From Streptomyces sp. 15-116A (GTDB lineage: Bacteria > Actinomycetota > Actinomycetes > Streptomycetales > Streptomycetaceae): a DNA stretch of 64,000 bases. Shown here piece after piece: positions 42,915 to 53,110 of this stretch (its first letter is position 1; each line of letters starts with the position of its first letter). The notes beneath the pieces were generated by a model. The model had not been told where the DNA came from and did not search any database. It saw only the letters and a program-made list of their open reading frames with translations. Where the stretch lies: contig NZ_JAOCQE010000004.1 in the NCBI RefSeq assembly GCF_025290915.1, positions 21,731 to 85,730 of the forward strand, written 5' to 3'. The position numbers and the translations under genes are program-made.

Positions 42915-45146
42915 TCAATGAAATGTGCGCAGGCGCAGGCTGTTCGTCACCACGAACACCGAGGAGAAGGCCATCGCCGCCCCGGCGATCATCGGGTTCA
43001 GCAGTCCGGCCGCCGCGAGGGGCAGCGCGGCCACGTTGTATCCGAACGCCCACACCAGATTGCCCTTGATCGTGGCGAGTGTCCTGCGGGACAGCCGGAT
43101 CGCGTCCGCCGCCACCCGCAGATCCCCGCGCACCAGCGTCAGATCGCCCGCCTCGATCGCCGCGTCGGTGCCCGTGCCCATCGCCAGCCCCAGATCGGCG
43201 GTGGCGAGCGCCGCCGCGTCGTTGACGCCGTCGCCGACCATGGCGACCGTACGGCCCTCGGCCTGGAGCCGTCGTACGGCTGCGACCTTGTCCTCGGGCA
43301 GCACCTCGGCGATCACCTCGTCGATGCCCACAGCGCGGGCCACCGCTTCGGCCACCGTCCGGTTGTCGCCGGTCAGCAGCACCGGTGTGAGGCCCAGGCC
43401 GCGCAGCTCGCGCACAGCCTCGGCGCTGGTCTCCTTGACCGCGTCCGCGACGGCGAGCACCCCGCGTGCCGCTCCGTCCCAGGCCACCACGACGGCCGTA
43501 CGACCGTCCCGTTCGGCCTTCTCTCGGAGCCGGGCCAATTCGGGCGGCAGCTCCTCGTGCAGGCGCCCCACGGTCACCTCATGGCCGTCCACCCGGCCGC
43601 GTACGCCCCGGCCGGGGACGTTCTCGAACTGCTCGGTCGGCGGCAGCGCGCCCAGGCGCTCCTCGGCGCCCGCGGCGATCGCCCGCGCGACGGGATGCTC
43701 GGAAGCGTGTTCCAGGGCGCCCGCGAGCCGCAGCACCTCGCTCTCGTCGGTGCCCTCGGCGGCGTACACGTCCTGGAGGGTCATCCGGCCGGTGGTGACG
43801 GTGCCGGTCTTGTCGAGGACGATCGTGTCGATGCGGCGGGTGCTCTCCAGCACCTCCGGGCCCTTGATGAGGATGCCGAGCTGGGCGCCGCGCCCGGTGC
43901 CGACCATCAGCGCGGTCGGCGTGGCGAGGCCGAGAGCGCACGGGCAGGCGATGATCAGGACGGCGACGGCGGCGGTGAACGCGGCCACGGTGTCATCGGT
44001 CGAGCCGAGCCACAGCCCGAAGGTGCCGGCCGCGATCAGCAGCACCACGGGCACGAAGACCCCGGCGATCCGGTCGGCCAGGCGCTGCACCTCGGCCTTG
44101 CCGTTCTGCGCCTCCTCCACCAGCCGGGCCATCCGGGCGAGCTGGGTGTCGGCGCCCACGCGCGTGGCCTCGACGACCAGGCGGCCGCCCGCGTTGACCG
44201 TGGCGCCGGTGACGCTGTCGCCGACGGTGACGTCCACCGGGACCGACTCGCCGGTCAGCATGGAGGCGTCGACGGCCGAGGAACCCTCGACCACCGTGCC
44301 GTCGGTGGCGATCTTCTCCCCGGGCCGGACGACGAACCGGTCGCCCACGGCGAGCCGCTCCGCCGGTATCCGCACCTCGCGTCCGTCGCGCAGGACGGCC
44401 ACGTCCTTGGCGCCCAGCTCCATCAGCGCCCGCAGGGCCGCTCCCGCGCGGCGCTTGGAGCGCGCCTCCAGATAGCGGCCGAGCAGGATGAACGCGGTGA
44501 CACCGGCGGCGACCTCCAGATAGATCGTGGAGGCGCCGTCGGTGCGCGAGACCGTCAGCTCGAAGGGGTGCCGCATGCCGGGCATGCCCGCGTCCCCGAG
44601 GAAGAGCGCCCACAGCGACCAGCCGAACGCGGCGAGCGTGCCGACCGAGACCAGCGTGTCCATGGTGGCCGCGCCGTGCCGGAGGTTGGTCCAGGCGGCC
44701 CGGTGGAAGGGCAGCGCACCCCAGACGACGACGGGCGCGGCGAGGGTCAGCGAGAGCCACTGCCAGTTGTCGAACTGGAGGGCGGGCACCATGGCCAGCA
44801 GGACGACGGGCAGGGCGAGCAGCACGGAGACCTGCAGGCGCCGGCGCAGGGCGGTGAGCTCGGGATCTTCTTCCGGTGCCTGAGCCTCCTCCCGCGGAGG
44901 CGCGGGCTCCTCGGCGGTGTAGCCGGTCTTCACCACGGTGGCGATCAGATCGGCCACCTCGATCCCCGCCGGATACGTGATCCGCGCCTTCTCGGTCGCG
45001 TAGTTCACCGTGGCCGAGACGCCGTCCATCCGATTGAGCTTCTTCTCGACCCGCGCGGCACAGGAGGCACAGGTCATCCCGCCGATCAGCAGCTCGACTT
45101 CGGACACGCCCGCCTGCTGCGGGACGGCGGCGGTGGTGCTGCTCAT
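42915..45146 (-). CDS. copA: Copper-exporting P1B-type ATPase
   Basis: A 743-residue heavy-metal ATPase. An N-terminal HMA domain with GMTCASC (Cys26, Cys29) precedes eight predicted membrane helices. Transport motif CPC in ACPCALG (about 403-405), phosphorylation motif DKTGT (about 443), SEHP in HASEHPVA, and GDGVND (about 640) are all present, with NAG/YN and [15 protein letters not shown] at the end typical of Cu+ pumps. GGAG 7 bases upstream selects the ATG at 45146. It follows copZ, separated by a dispersed repeat, and is presumably expressed from the CsoR-type operator at 45595-45614. Confidence 0.93.
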   Translation of the reverse strand: MSSTTAAVPQQAGVSEVELLIGGMTCASCAARVEKKLNRMDGVSATVNYATEKARITYPAGIEVADLIATVVKTGYTAEEPAPPREEAQAPEEDPELTALRRRLQVSVLLALPVVLLAMVPALQFDNWQWLSLTLAAPVVVWGALPFHRAAWTNLRHGAATMDTLVSVGTLAAFGWSLWALFLGDAGMPGMRHPFELTVSRTDGASTIYLEVAAGVTAFILLGRYLEARSKRRAGAALRALMELGAKDVAVLRDGREVRIPAERLAVGDRFVVRPGEKIATDGTVVEGSSAVDASMLTGESVPVDVTVGDSVTGATVNAGGRLVVEATRVGADTQLARMARLVEEAQNGKAEVQRLADRIAGVFVPVVLLIAAGTFGLWLGSTDDTVAAFTAAVAVLIIACPCALGLATPTALMVGTGRGAQLGILIKGPEVLESTRRIDTIVLDKTGTVTTGRMTLQDVYAAEGTDESEVLRLAGALEHASEHPVARAIAAGAEERLGALPPTEQFENVPGRGVRGRVDGHEVTVGRLHEELPPELARLREKAERDGRTAVVVAWDGAARGVLAVADAVKETSAEAVRELRGLGLTPVLLTGDNRTVAEAVARAVGIDEVIAEVLPEDKVAAVRRLQAEGRTVAMVGDGVNDAAALATADLGLAMGTGTDAAIEAGDLTLVRGDLRVAADAIRLSRRTLATIKGNLVWAFGYNVAALPLAAAGLLNPMIAGAAMAFSSVFVVTNSLRLRTFH

Positions 45147-45186
45147 ATCCAAACTCCAGTGCGATACAAACGCCGGGTCAGGTGCG

Positions 45187-45268
45187 CGACCTCAGGGGCG
45201 CGGGGCTGTGTCGATTTGCGGCTTCCGCCGCGTGGGCGCGACAAGCCACAACGCCCCCGCACCCGCCG
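45187..45268 (-). repeat. Dispersed Streptomyces repeat, long form, between copZ and copA
   Basis: Read on the minus strand it runs TGCGGG, GTGGCTTGTCGCGCCCACG, CGGCGGAAGCCGCAAATCG, ACACAGCCCCGCGCCCCTGA. It shares both ends with 42380-42434 but has about 25 extra bases with a GCGGC-GGAA-GCCGC hairpin. It lies between two co-oriented copper genes and may affect read-through. Confidence 0.6.
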
Positions 45269-45290
45269 GACGGCACAGGCCCCCGAGCTC

Positions 45291-45530
45291 TTAGGCGAGC
45301 CCAACCAGCTCGAACCCGGCCTCGTCCACAGCCGCACGCACCGCCGCCTCATCCAGCGGCGCCGCGGAAACCACGGTCACCTCACCACTGGACGCAACAG
45401 CCTTCACAGAGCTGACGCCGGGAATCTCGGAGATCTCTCCGGAAACGGCACCCTCGCAGTGCCCACAGCTCATCCCGCTCACCTTGTAGACAGCGGTGAC
45501 AGAACCCTGGGTGTCGGTCTGGGCGGTCAT
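45291..45530 (-). CDS. copZ: Copper chaperone (HMA domain)
   Basis: A 79-residue single HMA-domain protein. GMSCGHCEGAVSGEI carries the CxxC copper site, and the ferredoxin-like fold continues to AAVDEAGFELVG. It passes Cu+ to CopA. The ATG is 65 bases downstream of the CsoR-type palindrome. copA follows after about 144 bases that contain a repeat. Confidence 0.92.
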   Translation of the reverse strand: MTAQTDTQGSVTAVYKVSGMSCGHCEGAVSGEISEIPGVSSVKAVASSGEVTVVSAAPLDEAAVRAAVDEAGFELVGLA

Positions 45531-45594
45531 GTCGTTACTCCTCGTCGAGGCGTATGGGGTCGACGGGGCCCACGGGGGCCCACACCACCCAGAC

Positions 45595-45614
45595 TATACC
45601 CCTAGGGGGTATTA
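45595..45614. promoter_or_regulatory. CsoR-type copper operator
   Basis: TATACCCCTAGGGGGTATTA closely fits the ATACCCC-TA-GGGGTAT pattern bound by CsoR. It precedes copZ-copA and overlaps the TAA stop of the neighbouring tetR gene. No csoR gene is in the window. Confidence 0.75.
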
Positions 45615-46244
45615 GTCCACGACCAGCGGATCGAGGTACCGGATGAGGACGTTCTTCAGCTCCTGTATGTACGCCTCGCGCTCCGCCCCCTCATGGGTGA
45701 GGACCAGTTCCAGCCCGGCCTTGTAGATCCCCACGCACACCTGGGCGGTGCGCCGGACGTCCGCTTCGGGGGTGTCCGTCAGGAACGGGCTCAGCAGCGC
45801 CTCGACCCTGCTGATCAGCGTGGCGTGCAGGGCGTCGTGCTCCTCGGCCATGCGGCCGGGGACGTCGGAGCCGTGCATCAGCGTGAAGAAGACGGGGTGG
45901 CGGCAGTTGAAGTCGATGAACCGGTCCACGGCCGCCCCGATCGCCTCCTCAAGGGGTGTGGCGGGATCGATCGGGGCGAGGGCCTCGCCGTACGTCTGGC
46001 GCATCTCGTGCATGAGGCGCTCGCCCAGCTCGATGGCGATCGCTTCCTTGTTCGGGAAGAACTGGTACAGCGTGCCCGGCGACACGCCGGCCTCGCGGGC
46101 GATGGCGTTGGTGCTGGCGGCCGTGTAACCGGTCGTGCAGAAGACGGACGCCGCCGCTTCGAGCAGCTGGGCGATGCGCCGCTCGCCGCGGGCCTGGCGG
46201 CGGCGCGGCTGCTCGTTCCCTGGTTTCTCGGTCTTGGCGGGCAC
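45612..46244 (-). CDS. TetR-family repressor of the MMPL transporter
   Basis: A 210-residue TetR protein. The HTH spans about residues 22-68 (RIAQLLEAAASVFCTTGYTAASTNAIAREAGVSPG, TLYQFFPNKEAIA). The C-terminal helical domain (FIDFNCRHPVFFTLMHGSD) is of the type found with MMPL and drug efflux genes. GGGGAC precedes the GTG. It diverges from an MMPL gene across two 24-bp operators and therefore probably represses both. Its stop codon lies inside the CsoR operator of copZ. Confidence 0.88.
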   Translation of the reverse strand: MPAKTEKPGNEQPRRRQARGERRIAQLLEAAASVFCTTGYTAASTNAIAREAGVSPGTLYQFFPNKEAIAIELGERLMHEMRQTYGEALAPIDPATPLEEAIGAAVDRFIDFNCRHPVFFTLMHGSDVPGRMAEEHDALHATLISRVEALLSPFLTDTPEADVRRTAQVCVGIYKAGLELVLTHEGAEREAYIQELKNVLIRYLDPLVVD

Positions 46245-46272
46245 GTGGTTGTCCCCAGTTCTCGATCAGTGA

Positions 46273-46302
46273 TTGACAAACGCGAGCGGTCACTCGCATT
46301 CT
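46273..46302 (+). promoter_or_regulatory. Promoter of the MMPL gene
   Basis: TTGACA (46273-46278) and CATTCT (46297-46302), 18-base spacer. Operator 1 fills the spacer, so repressor binding would exclude RNA polymerase. Confidence 0.5.
46278..46301. promoter_or_regulatory. TetR operator 1 (AAACGCGAG..CTCGCATT)
   Basis: A palindromic site with CGAG and CTCG core arms six bases apart; it is similar to the site 29 bp downstream. Confidence 0.6.
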
Positions 46303-46306
46303 GGTG

Positions 46307-46330
46307 AAACGCGAGCGATCTCTCGTGTTT
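46307..46330. promoter_or_regulatory. TetR operator 2 (AAACGCGAG..CTCGTGTTT)
   Basis: AAACGCGAG and CTCGTGTTT arms around CGATCT form the better palindrome of the pair. Both sites lie in the tetR-MMPL divergent region. Confidence 0.65.
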
Positions 46331-46410
46331 GCCAGTCTATGGCTCTGTCATGGCGTCGGCTCTGTCACGGCGTCACAGCGTGAACTTCATGGTGAAGGGG
46401 ACAGCGCAGG

Positions 46411-48666
46411 ATGACCAAAGTCAACAAGCCGCCGAAGATCGGGGGCTGGACGCGGCTCGTCACCGCCAGGCCCCGCCTGTCGCTGCTCGCCGCCCTCGTC
46501 CTCACCGTGCTCGCCGTGCTGGCCGGCAGCGGAGTCGCCGACCGCATGGGCAGCGGCGGCTGGGAGGACCCGGACACCGAGTCCACCTACGCGACCAAGG
46601 CCCTGGAACGCGAGTTCCCCGCTTCCCAGCCCAACTTCCTGCTGCTCGTGGACGCGGGCGACGCCTCGGTCGACGACCCGGCCGTCGCCGCCGAGGCGAA
46701 GCGGCTCACCGAGCGGCTGGCGAGAGAGGAGGGAGTGACCGGCGTCGGCTCCTACTGGGGGACCGGCTCGCCCGCCCTGCGTGCCGAGGACGGTCACGAG
46801 GCGCTGATCGCCGCCCGCATCACGGGCGACGAGACGACGATGAACGAGACCCTGGACCGCATCGCGCCCTCCTACCGGGGCGAACGCGGCGCGGTCGACG
46901 TCAAGATCGGCGGCCCGGTCGCCGTGCGGCACGAGATGCAGACGATCATCCAGGAGGACCTACTGAGGGCCGAGATGATCGCCCTGCCGGTGACCCTGGT
47001 CCTGCTGGTGATGGTCTTCGGCAGCGCGGTCGCGGCCCTGCTGCCCCTCGGCATCGGCATCGTCGCCATCCTGGGCACCAACGCCGTCCTGCGCGGACTC
47101 ACCGAGTTCACCGATGTGTCGGTCTTCGCGATGAACCTCACCACGGCACTCGGACTCGGCCTCGCCATCGACTACGCCCTGTTCATCGTCCGGCGCTTCC
47201 GGGAGGAACTGTCCACGGGCGCCGACCCGTTGACCGCCGTGGGCGCCACGCTGCGCACGGCCGGACGGACCGTGCTGTTCTCCGCGCTCACGGTCGCCGT
47301 CTCCCTCGCCGCGATGCTGCTCTTCCCGCAGTACTTCCTGCGGTCCTTCGCCTACGCCGGGATAGCGGTGGTGCTGCTGGCCGCCGCGGCCGCGCTGATC
47401 CTGCTCCCCGCCGCTCTGGTGCTCCTCGGCCACCGGGTCAACTCGCTCGATCTCCGGCGTCTGTTCCGGCGCGGGCGCCCGGAGCGGGCCACTGAGGGGG
47501 CCGCCGCCGTGGAGGAGGGCGCCGCCTGGGGCCGTACCGCCCGGCTGGTGATGCGCCGCGCCCCCTTCTTCGCCTTGGGCACGACCGCCGTGCTGGTGCT
47601 GCTCGGGCTGCCCTTCCTCGGCGTGAAGTTCGGCACCGCCGACGACCGCCAGCTGCCCTCCAGTGCCGAGTCGCACATAGTGCAGCAGCACATCCGTGAC
47701 GGGTTCCCCGGCAGCCCCGGCGGTGGCTTGGAGGTCCTCGCCGAGGGCCGCGCGACCGAGGCGCAGTACGCCGCCTACAAGGAGCGCATCGCCGGTCTGC
47801 CCGATGTCGTACGGGTGGAGGGGCCGCTGGTGAAGGACGACTCGGCCTACTTCACGGTGCTGCCCGAGGGGGAGTCCGTGGACGATCCGGCCCAGCGGCT
47901 GGTGGGCGAACTGCGGGCGGTGGAGGCCCCGTTCGACACCCAGGTGACGGGCGCGGCGGCCGTCCTGGTCGACTCCAAGGACGCCATCGCGGAGCAACTC
48001 CCCCTCGCGGCCGTCTTCATCGTCCTGGTCACCCTGCTGCTGGTCTTCCTGCTCACCCGCAGCGTGCTGATCCCCGTGCAGGCGGTGGTGCTCAACGCGC
48101 TCAGTCTGACCGCGATGTTCGGAGCGGTGGTGTGGGTCTTCCAGGACGGCCATCTCTCCGGCCTGCTCGGCTTCACCAGCCCCGGCTCCATCGAGACGAC
48201 CCTGCCGGTGCTGATGTTCTGCGTGGCCTTCGGGCTCTCCATGGACTACGGCGTGTTCCTGCTCTCCCGCATCAAGGAGGAGTACGAGAAGACCGGCGAC
48301 CACGACCAGGCCGTCCGGCACGGTCTGCAGCGCACCGGCGGACTGATCACCGCGGCGGCGGTCATCCTTGCGGTGGTCATGGTCGCCATCGGCACCTCGC
48401 GCGTGACCAACACCAAGATGCTGGGCCTGGGCATCGCGCTGGCCGTGCTCATGGACGCGATGATCGTCCGCAGCCTCCTGGTCCCGTCGGTCATGCGGCT
48501 CACGGGCCGGGCCACCTGGTGGGCGCCGGGGCCGCTGCGGCGGTTCCACGAGCGGTTCGGGCTGAGCGAAGGGGAGTCGAGACCGGAGGCGCCCGCCGCC
48601 GAGGGCGCCGGGCAAGGGGCCGAGGCGGTGGACGCGGCCCGCGACAAGGTGGAGAGCCGTAGCTGA
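46411..48666 (+). CDS. MMPL-family transporter
   Basis: A 751-residue RND-type membrane protein with 12 predicted helices in two halves, each with an extracytoplasmic domain after its first helix. The proton-relay Asp-Tyr pairs are in LGLAIDYALFIVRRFREE (about 252) and GLSMDYGVFLLSRIKEEY (about 610). Such proteins export lipids, siderophores or toxic compounds. The divergent TetR gene and operators suggest it is induced by its substrate. The C-terminal tail after residue 715 is polar and Ala/Glu-rich. AAGGGG about 12 bases before the ATG. Confidence 0.87.
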   Translation: MTKVNKPPKIGGWTRLVTARPRLSLLAALVLTVLAVLAGSGVADRMGSGGWEDPDTESTYATKALEREFPASQPNFLLLVDAGDASVDDPAVAAEAKRLTERLAREEGVTGVGSYWGTGSPALRAEDGHEALIAARITGDETTMNETLDRIAPSYRGERGAVDVKIGGPVAVRHEMQTIIQEDLLRAEMIALPVTLVLLVMVFGSAVAALLPLGIGIVAILGTNAVLRGLTEFTDVSVFAMNLTTALGLGLAIDYALFIVRRFREELSTGADPLTAVGATLRTAGRTVLFSALTVAVSLAAMLLFPQYFLRSFAYAGIAVVLLAAAAALILLPAALVLLGHRVNSLDLRRLFRRGRPERATEGAAAVEEGAAWGRTARLVMRRAPFFALGTTAVLVLLGLPFLGVKFGTADDRQLPSSAESHIVQQHIRDGFPGSPGGGLEVLAEGRATEAQYAAYKERIAGLPDVVRVEGPLVKDDSAYFTVLPEGESVDDPAQRLVGELRAVEAPFDTQVTGAAAVLVDSKDAIAEQLPLAAVFIVLVTLLLVFLLTRSVLIPVQAVVLNALSLTAMFGAVVWVFQDGHLSGLLGFTSPGSIETTLPVLMFCVAFGLSMDYGVFLLSRIKEEYEKTGDHDQAVRHGLQRTGGLITAAAVILAVVMVAIGTSRVTNTKMLGLGIALAVLMDAMIVRSLLVPSVMRLTGRATWWAPGPLRRFHERFGLSEGESRPEAPAAEGAGQGAEAVDAARDKVESRS

Positions 48667-48682
48667 CGTTCCGTGGACGGCG

Positions 48683-48718
48683 CGGCGGCTGTGTCCCACC
48701 GGTGGGACACAGCCGCCG
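48683..48718. terminator. 36-bp perfect palindrome
   Basis: CGGCGGCTGTGTCCCACC is followed at once by its exact reverse complement, with no unpaired centre. It lies in the 84-base gap between the convergent MMPL and HTH genes and should act as a bidirectional terminator. Confidence 0.75.
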
Positions 48719-48750
48719 TCAGACGTCAGGTCATCGTCGTCCGGCTCCGC

Positions 48751-48951
48751 TCATCCCTCTCTCCGCCCCCGGTTCCCCGGCCGCGACGCCACCCACGCCC
48801 GGACGGTGTCCGCGTACCAATAGGGCTTGCCCCCTTCCACATGATCGGGCGGCGGCAGCAGGCCGTGCTTGCGGTAGGAGCGCACGGTGTCCGGCTGCAC
48901 CTTGATGTGCGCCGCGATGTCCTTGTAGGACCACAGCCTTCGGTCGGTCAT
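48751..48951 (-). CDS. Small MerR/excisionase-like HTH protein
   Basis: A 66-residue protein with a winged-helix fold: WSYKDIAAHIKVQPDTVRSYRKHGLLPPPD, then GKPYWYADTVRAWVASRPG. This pattern occurs in AlpA/Xis-like and small MerR-like DNA-binding proteins. It has no effector domain and is not next to an integrase here, so a chromosomal regulatory role is more likely. The 501-base gap upstream (48952-49452) has two GTGTGACAC elements and the iolD promoter. Confidence 0.7.
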   Translation of the reverse strand: MTDRRLWSYKDIAAHIKVQPDTVRSYRKHGLLPPPDHVEGGKPYWYADTVRAWVASRPGNRGRREG

Positions 48952-49089
48952 GCGTCGTACCTCCCCGCGCGCACCACGGCGGCGGCCGGGGGCGGCCGTC
49001 AGGGGGAGCCGGGTGCTGCGCTGGCGATCACCAAGCGTTGTGCCCGGTGAACGACCTCCGCCGGGAGCGGGGCAGGGGCTGTGCGGCGG

Positions 49090-49129
49090 GTGTGACACAA
49101 GTCCCGCGTACGTGCGACATGTGTGACAC
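49090..49129. repeat. Two GTGTGACAC palindromes
   Basis: GTGTGACAC at 49090-49098 and again at 49121-49129, 31 bp apart, with a related TTTGTGACAGG near 49140. They lie 58-98 bases upstream of the -35 box of the iolD promoter, or in the promoter region of the small HTH gene. Confidence 0.45.
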
Positions 49130-49186
49130 GGACGGGGTGTTTGTGACAGGGGCGACGAGAACTGGTCCGTATGTCCGGACAAAACA

Positions 49187-49215
49187 TTGACAGCGCTTCG
49201 CTCCCCGGCTAGAAA
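49187..49215 (+). promoter_or_regulatory. Strong housekeeping-type promoter of iolD-mmsA
   Basis: TTGACA (49187-49192), 17-base spacer, TAGAAA (49210-49215). AGCGCT palindrome in the spacer could be part of a LacI/GntR operator. The leader to the iolD ATG would be about 230 bases, unusually long. Confidence 0.65.
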
Positions 49216-49452
49216 CCGAGGGAGGGCCGTACGCACGGGACGCGCGCCCAGGCACCGATCACCTCCGGCGTGGGAGGCCGCTTTGCTTTGGCAGGAGCGA
49301 AGTGCGAGCGACGACTCCCCGCCCGCTTCGGCCCCGCGCCGGAGGTCTCCCGACCGGCCCGTACCGGGCGAACGCGGCGGGCCGCCCGCGCGTATACCCC
49401 GGCGCGGTTCCGCTTCCACCCGGCCCAGGCCGACAGCACAGGGGGTTACCCG

Positions 49453-51345
49453 ATGACGGCGCACACCTCGACCACGCGGCTCACCGTCGCCCAGGCACTC
49501 GTCCGCTTCCTCGCCGCCCAGTACACGGAGCGGGACGGCGTGCGCCGCAGGCTGATCGGCGCGACCTGGGGCATCTTCGGGCACGGCAACGTCGCCGGGA
49601 TCGGCCAGGCGCTCGTCGAGTACGCCGACGTGATGCCGTATCACCAGGGACGCAACGAGCAGGCCATGGTGCACGCGGCGGTCGGATACGCCCGCCAGTC
49701 GAACCGGCTGTCCACCCACGCCGTCACCACCTCCATCGGCCCGGGTGCCACCAATCTCGTCACCGGTGCCGCGCTCGCCACGATCAACCACGTCCCGGTG
49801 CTGCTCCTCCCCGGCGACGTCTTCGCCGCCCGCCCCGCCGACCCGGTGCTCCAGCAGCTCGAAGTGCCCTACGCGGGTGATGTGTCGGTCAACGACTGTC
49901 TGCGCCCGGTGTCGAGGTACTTCGACCGGATCACCCGCCCCGAGGCGCTGATCCCGGCCGCGCTGAACGCGATGCGGGTGCTCACCGACCCGGTGGAGAC
50001 GGGCGCCGTCACGCTCGCGCTGCCGCAGGACGTGCAGGCGGAGGCGTACGACTGGCCGGAGGAGTTCTTCGCCGAGCGCACCTGGGCCGTGCGCCGCCCG
50101 GGCGCCGACCCGGCGGAACTCGCCGAGGCCGTCACCGCGATCCGGGCCGCCCGCCGCCCCCTGCTGATCGCCGGCGGGGGAGTGCACCACAGCCGCGCGG
50201 AAGAAGCCCTCGCCGAGTTCGCCTCGGCCACCGGCATCCCGGTCGCCTCCACCCAGGCCGGCAAGGGATCCCTGCGCTTCGACCACCCCCAGGACGTCGG
50301 CGGCATCGGCCACACGGGCACGGCCACCGCCTGCGAACTCGCCCGCACCGCCGACCTGGTGATCGGCGTCGGCACCCGCTACACCGACTTCACCACCGCC
50401 TCCGGCACCCTCTTCCAGCACCCGGGCGTCCGCTTCCTCAACCTCAATATCGCCCCCTTCGACGGCCACAAGCTCGCCGGGACCCCGCTGATCGCGGACG
50501 CCCGCAGCGGCCTCGCGGAGCTGACCGAGGCGCTGGCGATGCATGGTCACCGGGTCGACGCCGCCTACGCGGCCGAGTACACGGAGGACAAGGAGCGCTG
50601 GGAGCAGCGCGTCGACGCCTGCTACGAGGCCGACGAGCCGGACGTCCGGCCCACCCAGCCGCAGGTGCTCGGCGTCCTCGACACGCTTGTGGACGAGACG
50701 GACATCGTCATCAACGCGGCCGGTTCCCTCCCCGGCGACCTGCACAAGCTGTGGCGCGCCCGCTCCCGCGACCAGTACCACCTGGAGTACGGCTACTCCT
50801 GCATGGGCTACGAGATCCCCGCGGCCGTCGGGGTGAAGCTCGCGGCGCCCGAGCGGCCGGTGTGGGCGCTGGTCGGCGACGGCACGTATCTGATGATGCC
50901 CACCGAGATCGTGACCGCCGTGCAGGAGGGCATCGCGATCAAGGTCGTGATCCTGCAGAACCACGGGTACGCGTCCATCGGCGGCCTGTCCGAGTCGGTC
51001 GGCGCCGAGCGGTTCGGCACGGCGTACCGCTTTCCTTCCGACGACGGCACCTACACCGGGCCGCCGCTGCCGGTGGATCTCGCCGCCAACGCTGCCAGCC
51101 TCGGGATGCGGGTGCTGCGCGCGCGGACCGTCGCCGGGCTGCGGGACGCGCTCGCCGAGGCGCGGGCCGCCGACACTCCCACATGTGTCTACGTGGAGAC
51201 CAAAACGACCGACACTGTGTCGGGCGCGCCTCCCGCGCAGGCCTGGTGGGATGTACCTGTGGCCGAGACCGCGACACGCCCGTCCGCGGTCAAGGCACGT
51301 GAGCTGTACGAACGGCACGTCTCCACCCGACGCCGCCATCTGTGA
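49453..51345 (+). CDS. iolD: 3D-(3,5/4)-trihydroxycyclohexane-1,2-dione hydrolase
   Basis: A 630-residue TPP-dependent enzyme of myo-inositol catabolism that opens the ring of the trione intermediate. N-terminal TTRLTVAQALVRFLAAQYTERDGVRRRLIGATWGIFGHGNVAGIG is diagnostic for IolD. The activating Glu is in QGRNEQAMVHAAVGYAR, and the TPP/Mg motif runs GDGTYLMMPTEIVTAVQEGI to ILQNHGYASIGG. ATG at 49453 with a GGGGG stretch 9 bases upstream. It is followed, with 14 bases between, by mmsA; the two steps are distant in the inositol pathway but often co-transcribed. Confidence 0.9.
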   Translation: MTAHTSTTRLTVAQALVRFLAAQYTERDGVRRRLIGATWGIFGHGNVAGIGQALVEYADVMPYHQGRNEQAMVHAAVGYARQSNRLSTHAVTTSIGPGATNLVTGAALATINHVPVLLLPGDVFAARPADPVLQQLEVPYAGDVSVNDCLRPVSRYFDRITRPEALIPAALNAMRVLTDPVETGAVTLALPQDVQAEAYDWPEEFFAERTWAVRRPGADPAELAEAVTAIRAARRPLLIAGGGVHHSRAEEALAEFASATGIPVASTQAGKGSLRFDHPQDVGGIGHTGTATACELARTADLVIGVGTRYTDFTTASGTLFQHPGVRFLNLNIAPFDGHKLAGTPLIADARSGLAELTEALAMHGHRVDAAYAAEYTEDKERWEQRVDACYEADEPDVRPTQPQVLGVLDTLVDETDIVINAAGSLPGDLHKLWRARSRDQYHLEYGYSCMGYEIPAAVGVKLAAPERPVWALVGDGTYLMMPTEIVTAVQEGIAIKVVILQNHGYASIGGLSESVGAERFGTAYRFPSDDGTYTGPPLPVDLAANAASLGMRVLRARTVAGLRDALAEARAADTPTCVYVETKTTDTVSGAPPAQAWWDVPVAETATRPSAVKARELYERHVSTRRRHL

Positions 51346-51359
51346 AGGAGTTCTCGGTC

Positions 51360-52862
<1,503 letters not shown>

Positions 52863-52880
52863 GCGTCACCGAACACCCCG

Positions 52881-52917
52881 ATGGGGCCGTCCGTTATGCG
52901 GACGGCCCCATTTTTTT
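52881..52917 (+). terminator. Rho-independent terminator of iolD-mmsA
   Basis: ATGGGGCCGTCCG (52881-52893) pairs with CGGACGGCCCCAT (52899-52911) around TTATG, followed by a run of seven T. The clearest intrinsic terminator in the window. Confidence 0.9.
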
Positions 52918-53110
52918 GCAGGCGCCCGGTGCGGTTCCCGCACGTGGTGTGTGAGCCGTGACTGCGGGCTCACCGCTGCGATAAACGACACCGCATGCCG
53001 CCGTTCTCTGCGGATTCCGTAGCAAGACAGCCATTGACGCATCAGTTTTCGTCGGTGTGTGATGCACGCCAGTTCTTCGCGCCGCTGCACGAGTCGATCG
53101 GAACCGCCGC

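Noticed and set aside
48751..48951. Excisionase of an integrated element
   Set aside because: No integrase, attachment-site repeat or tRNA nearby, so I keep it as a small HTH protein.
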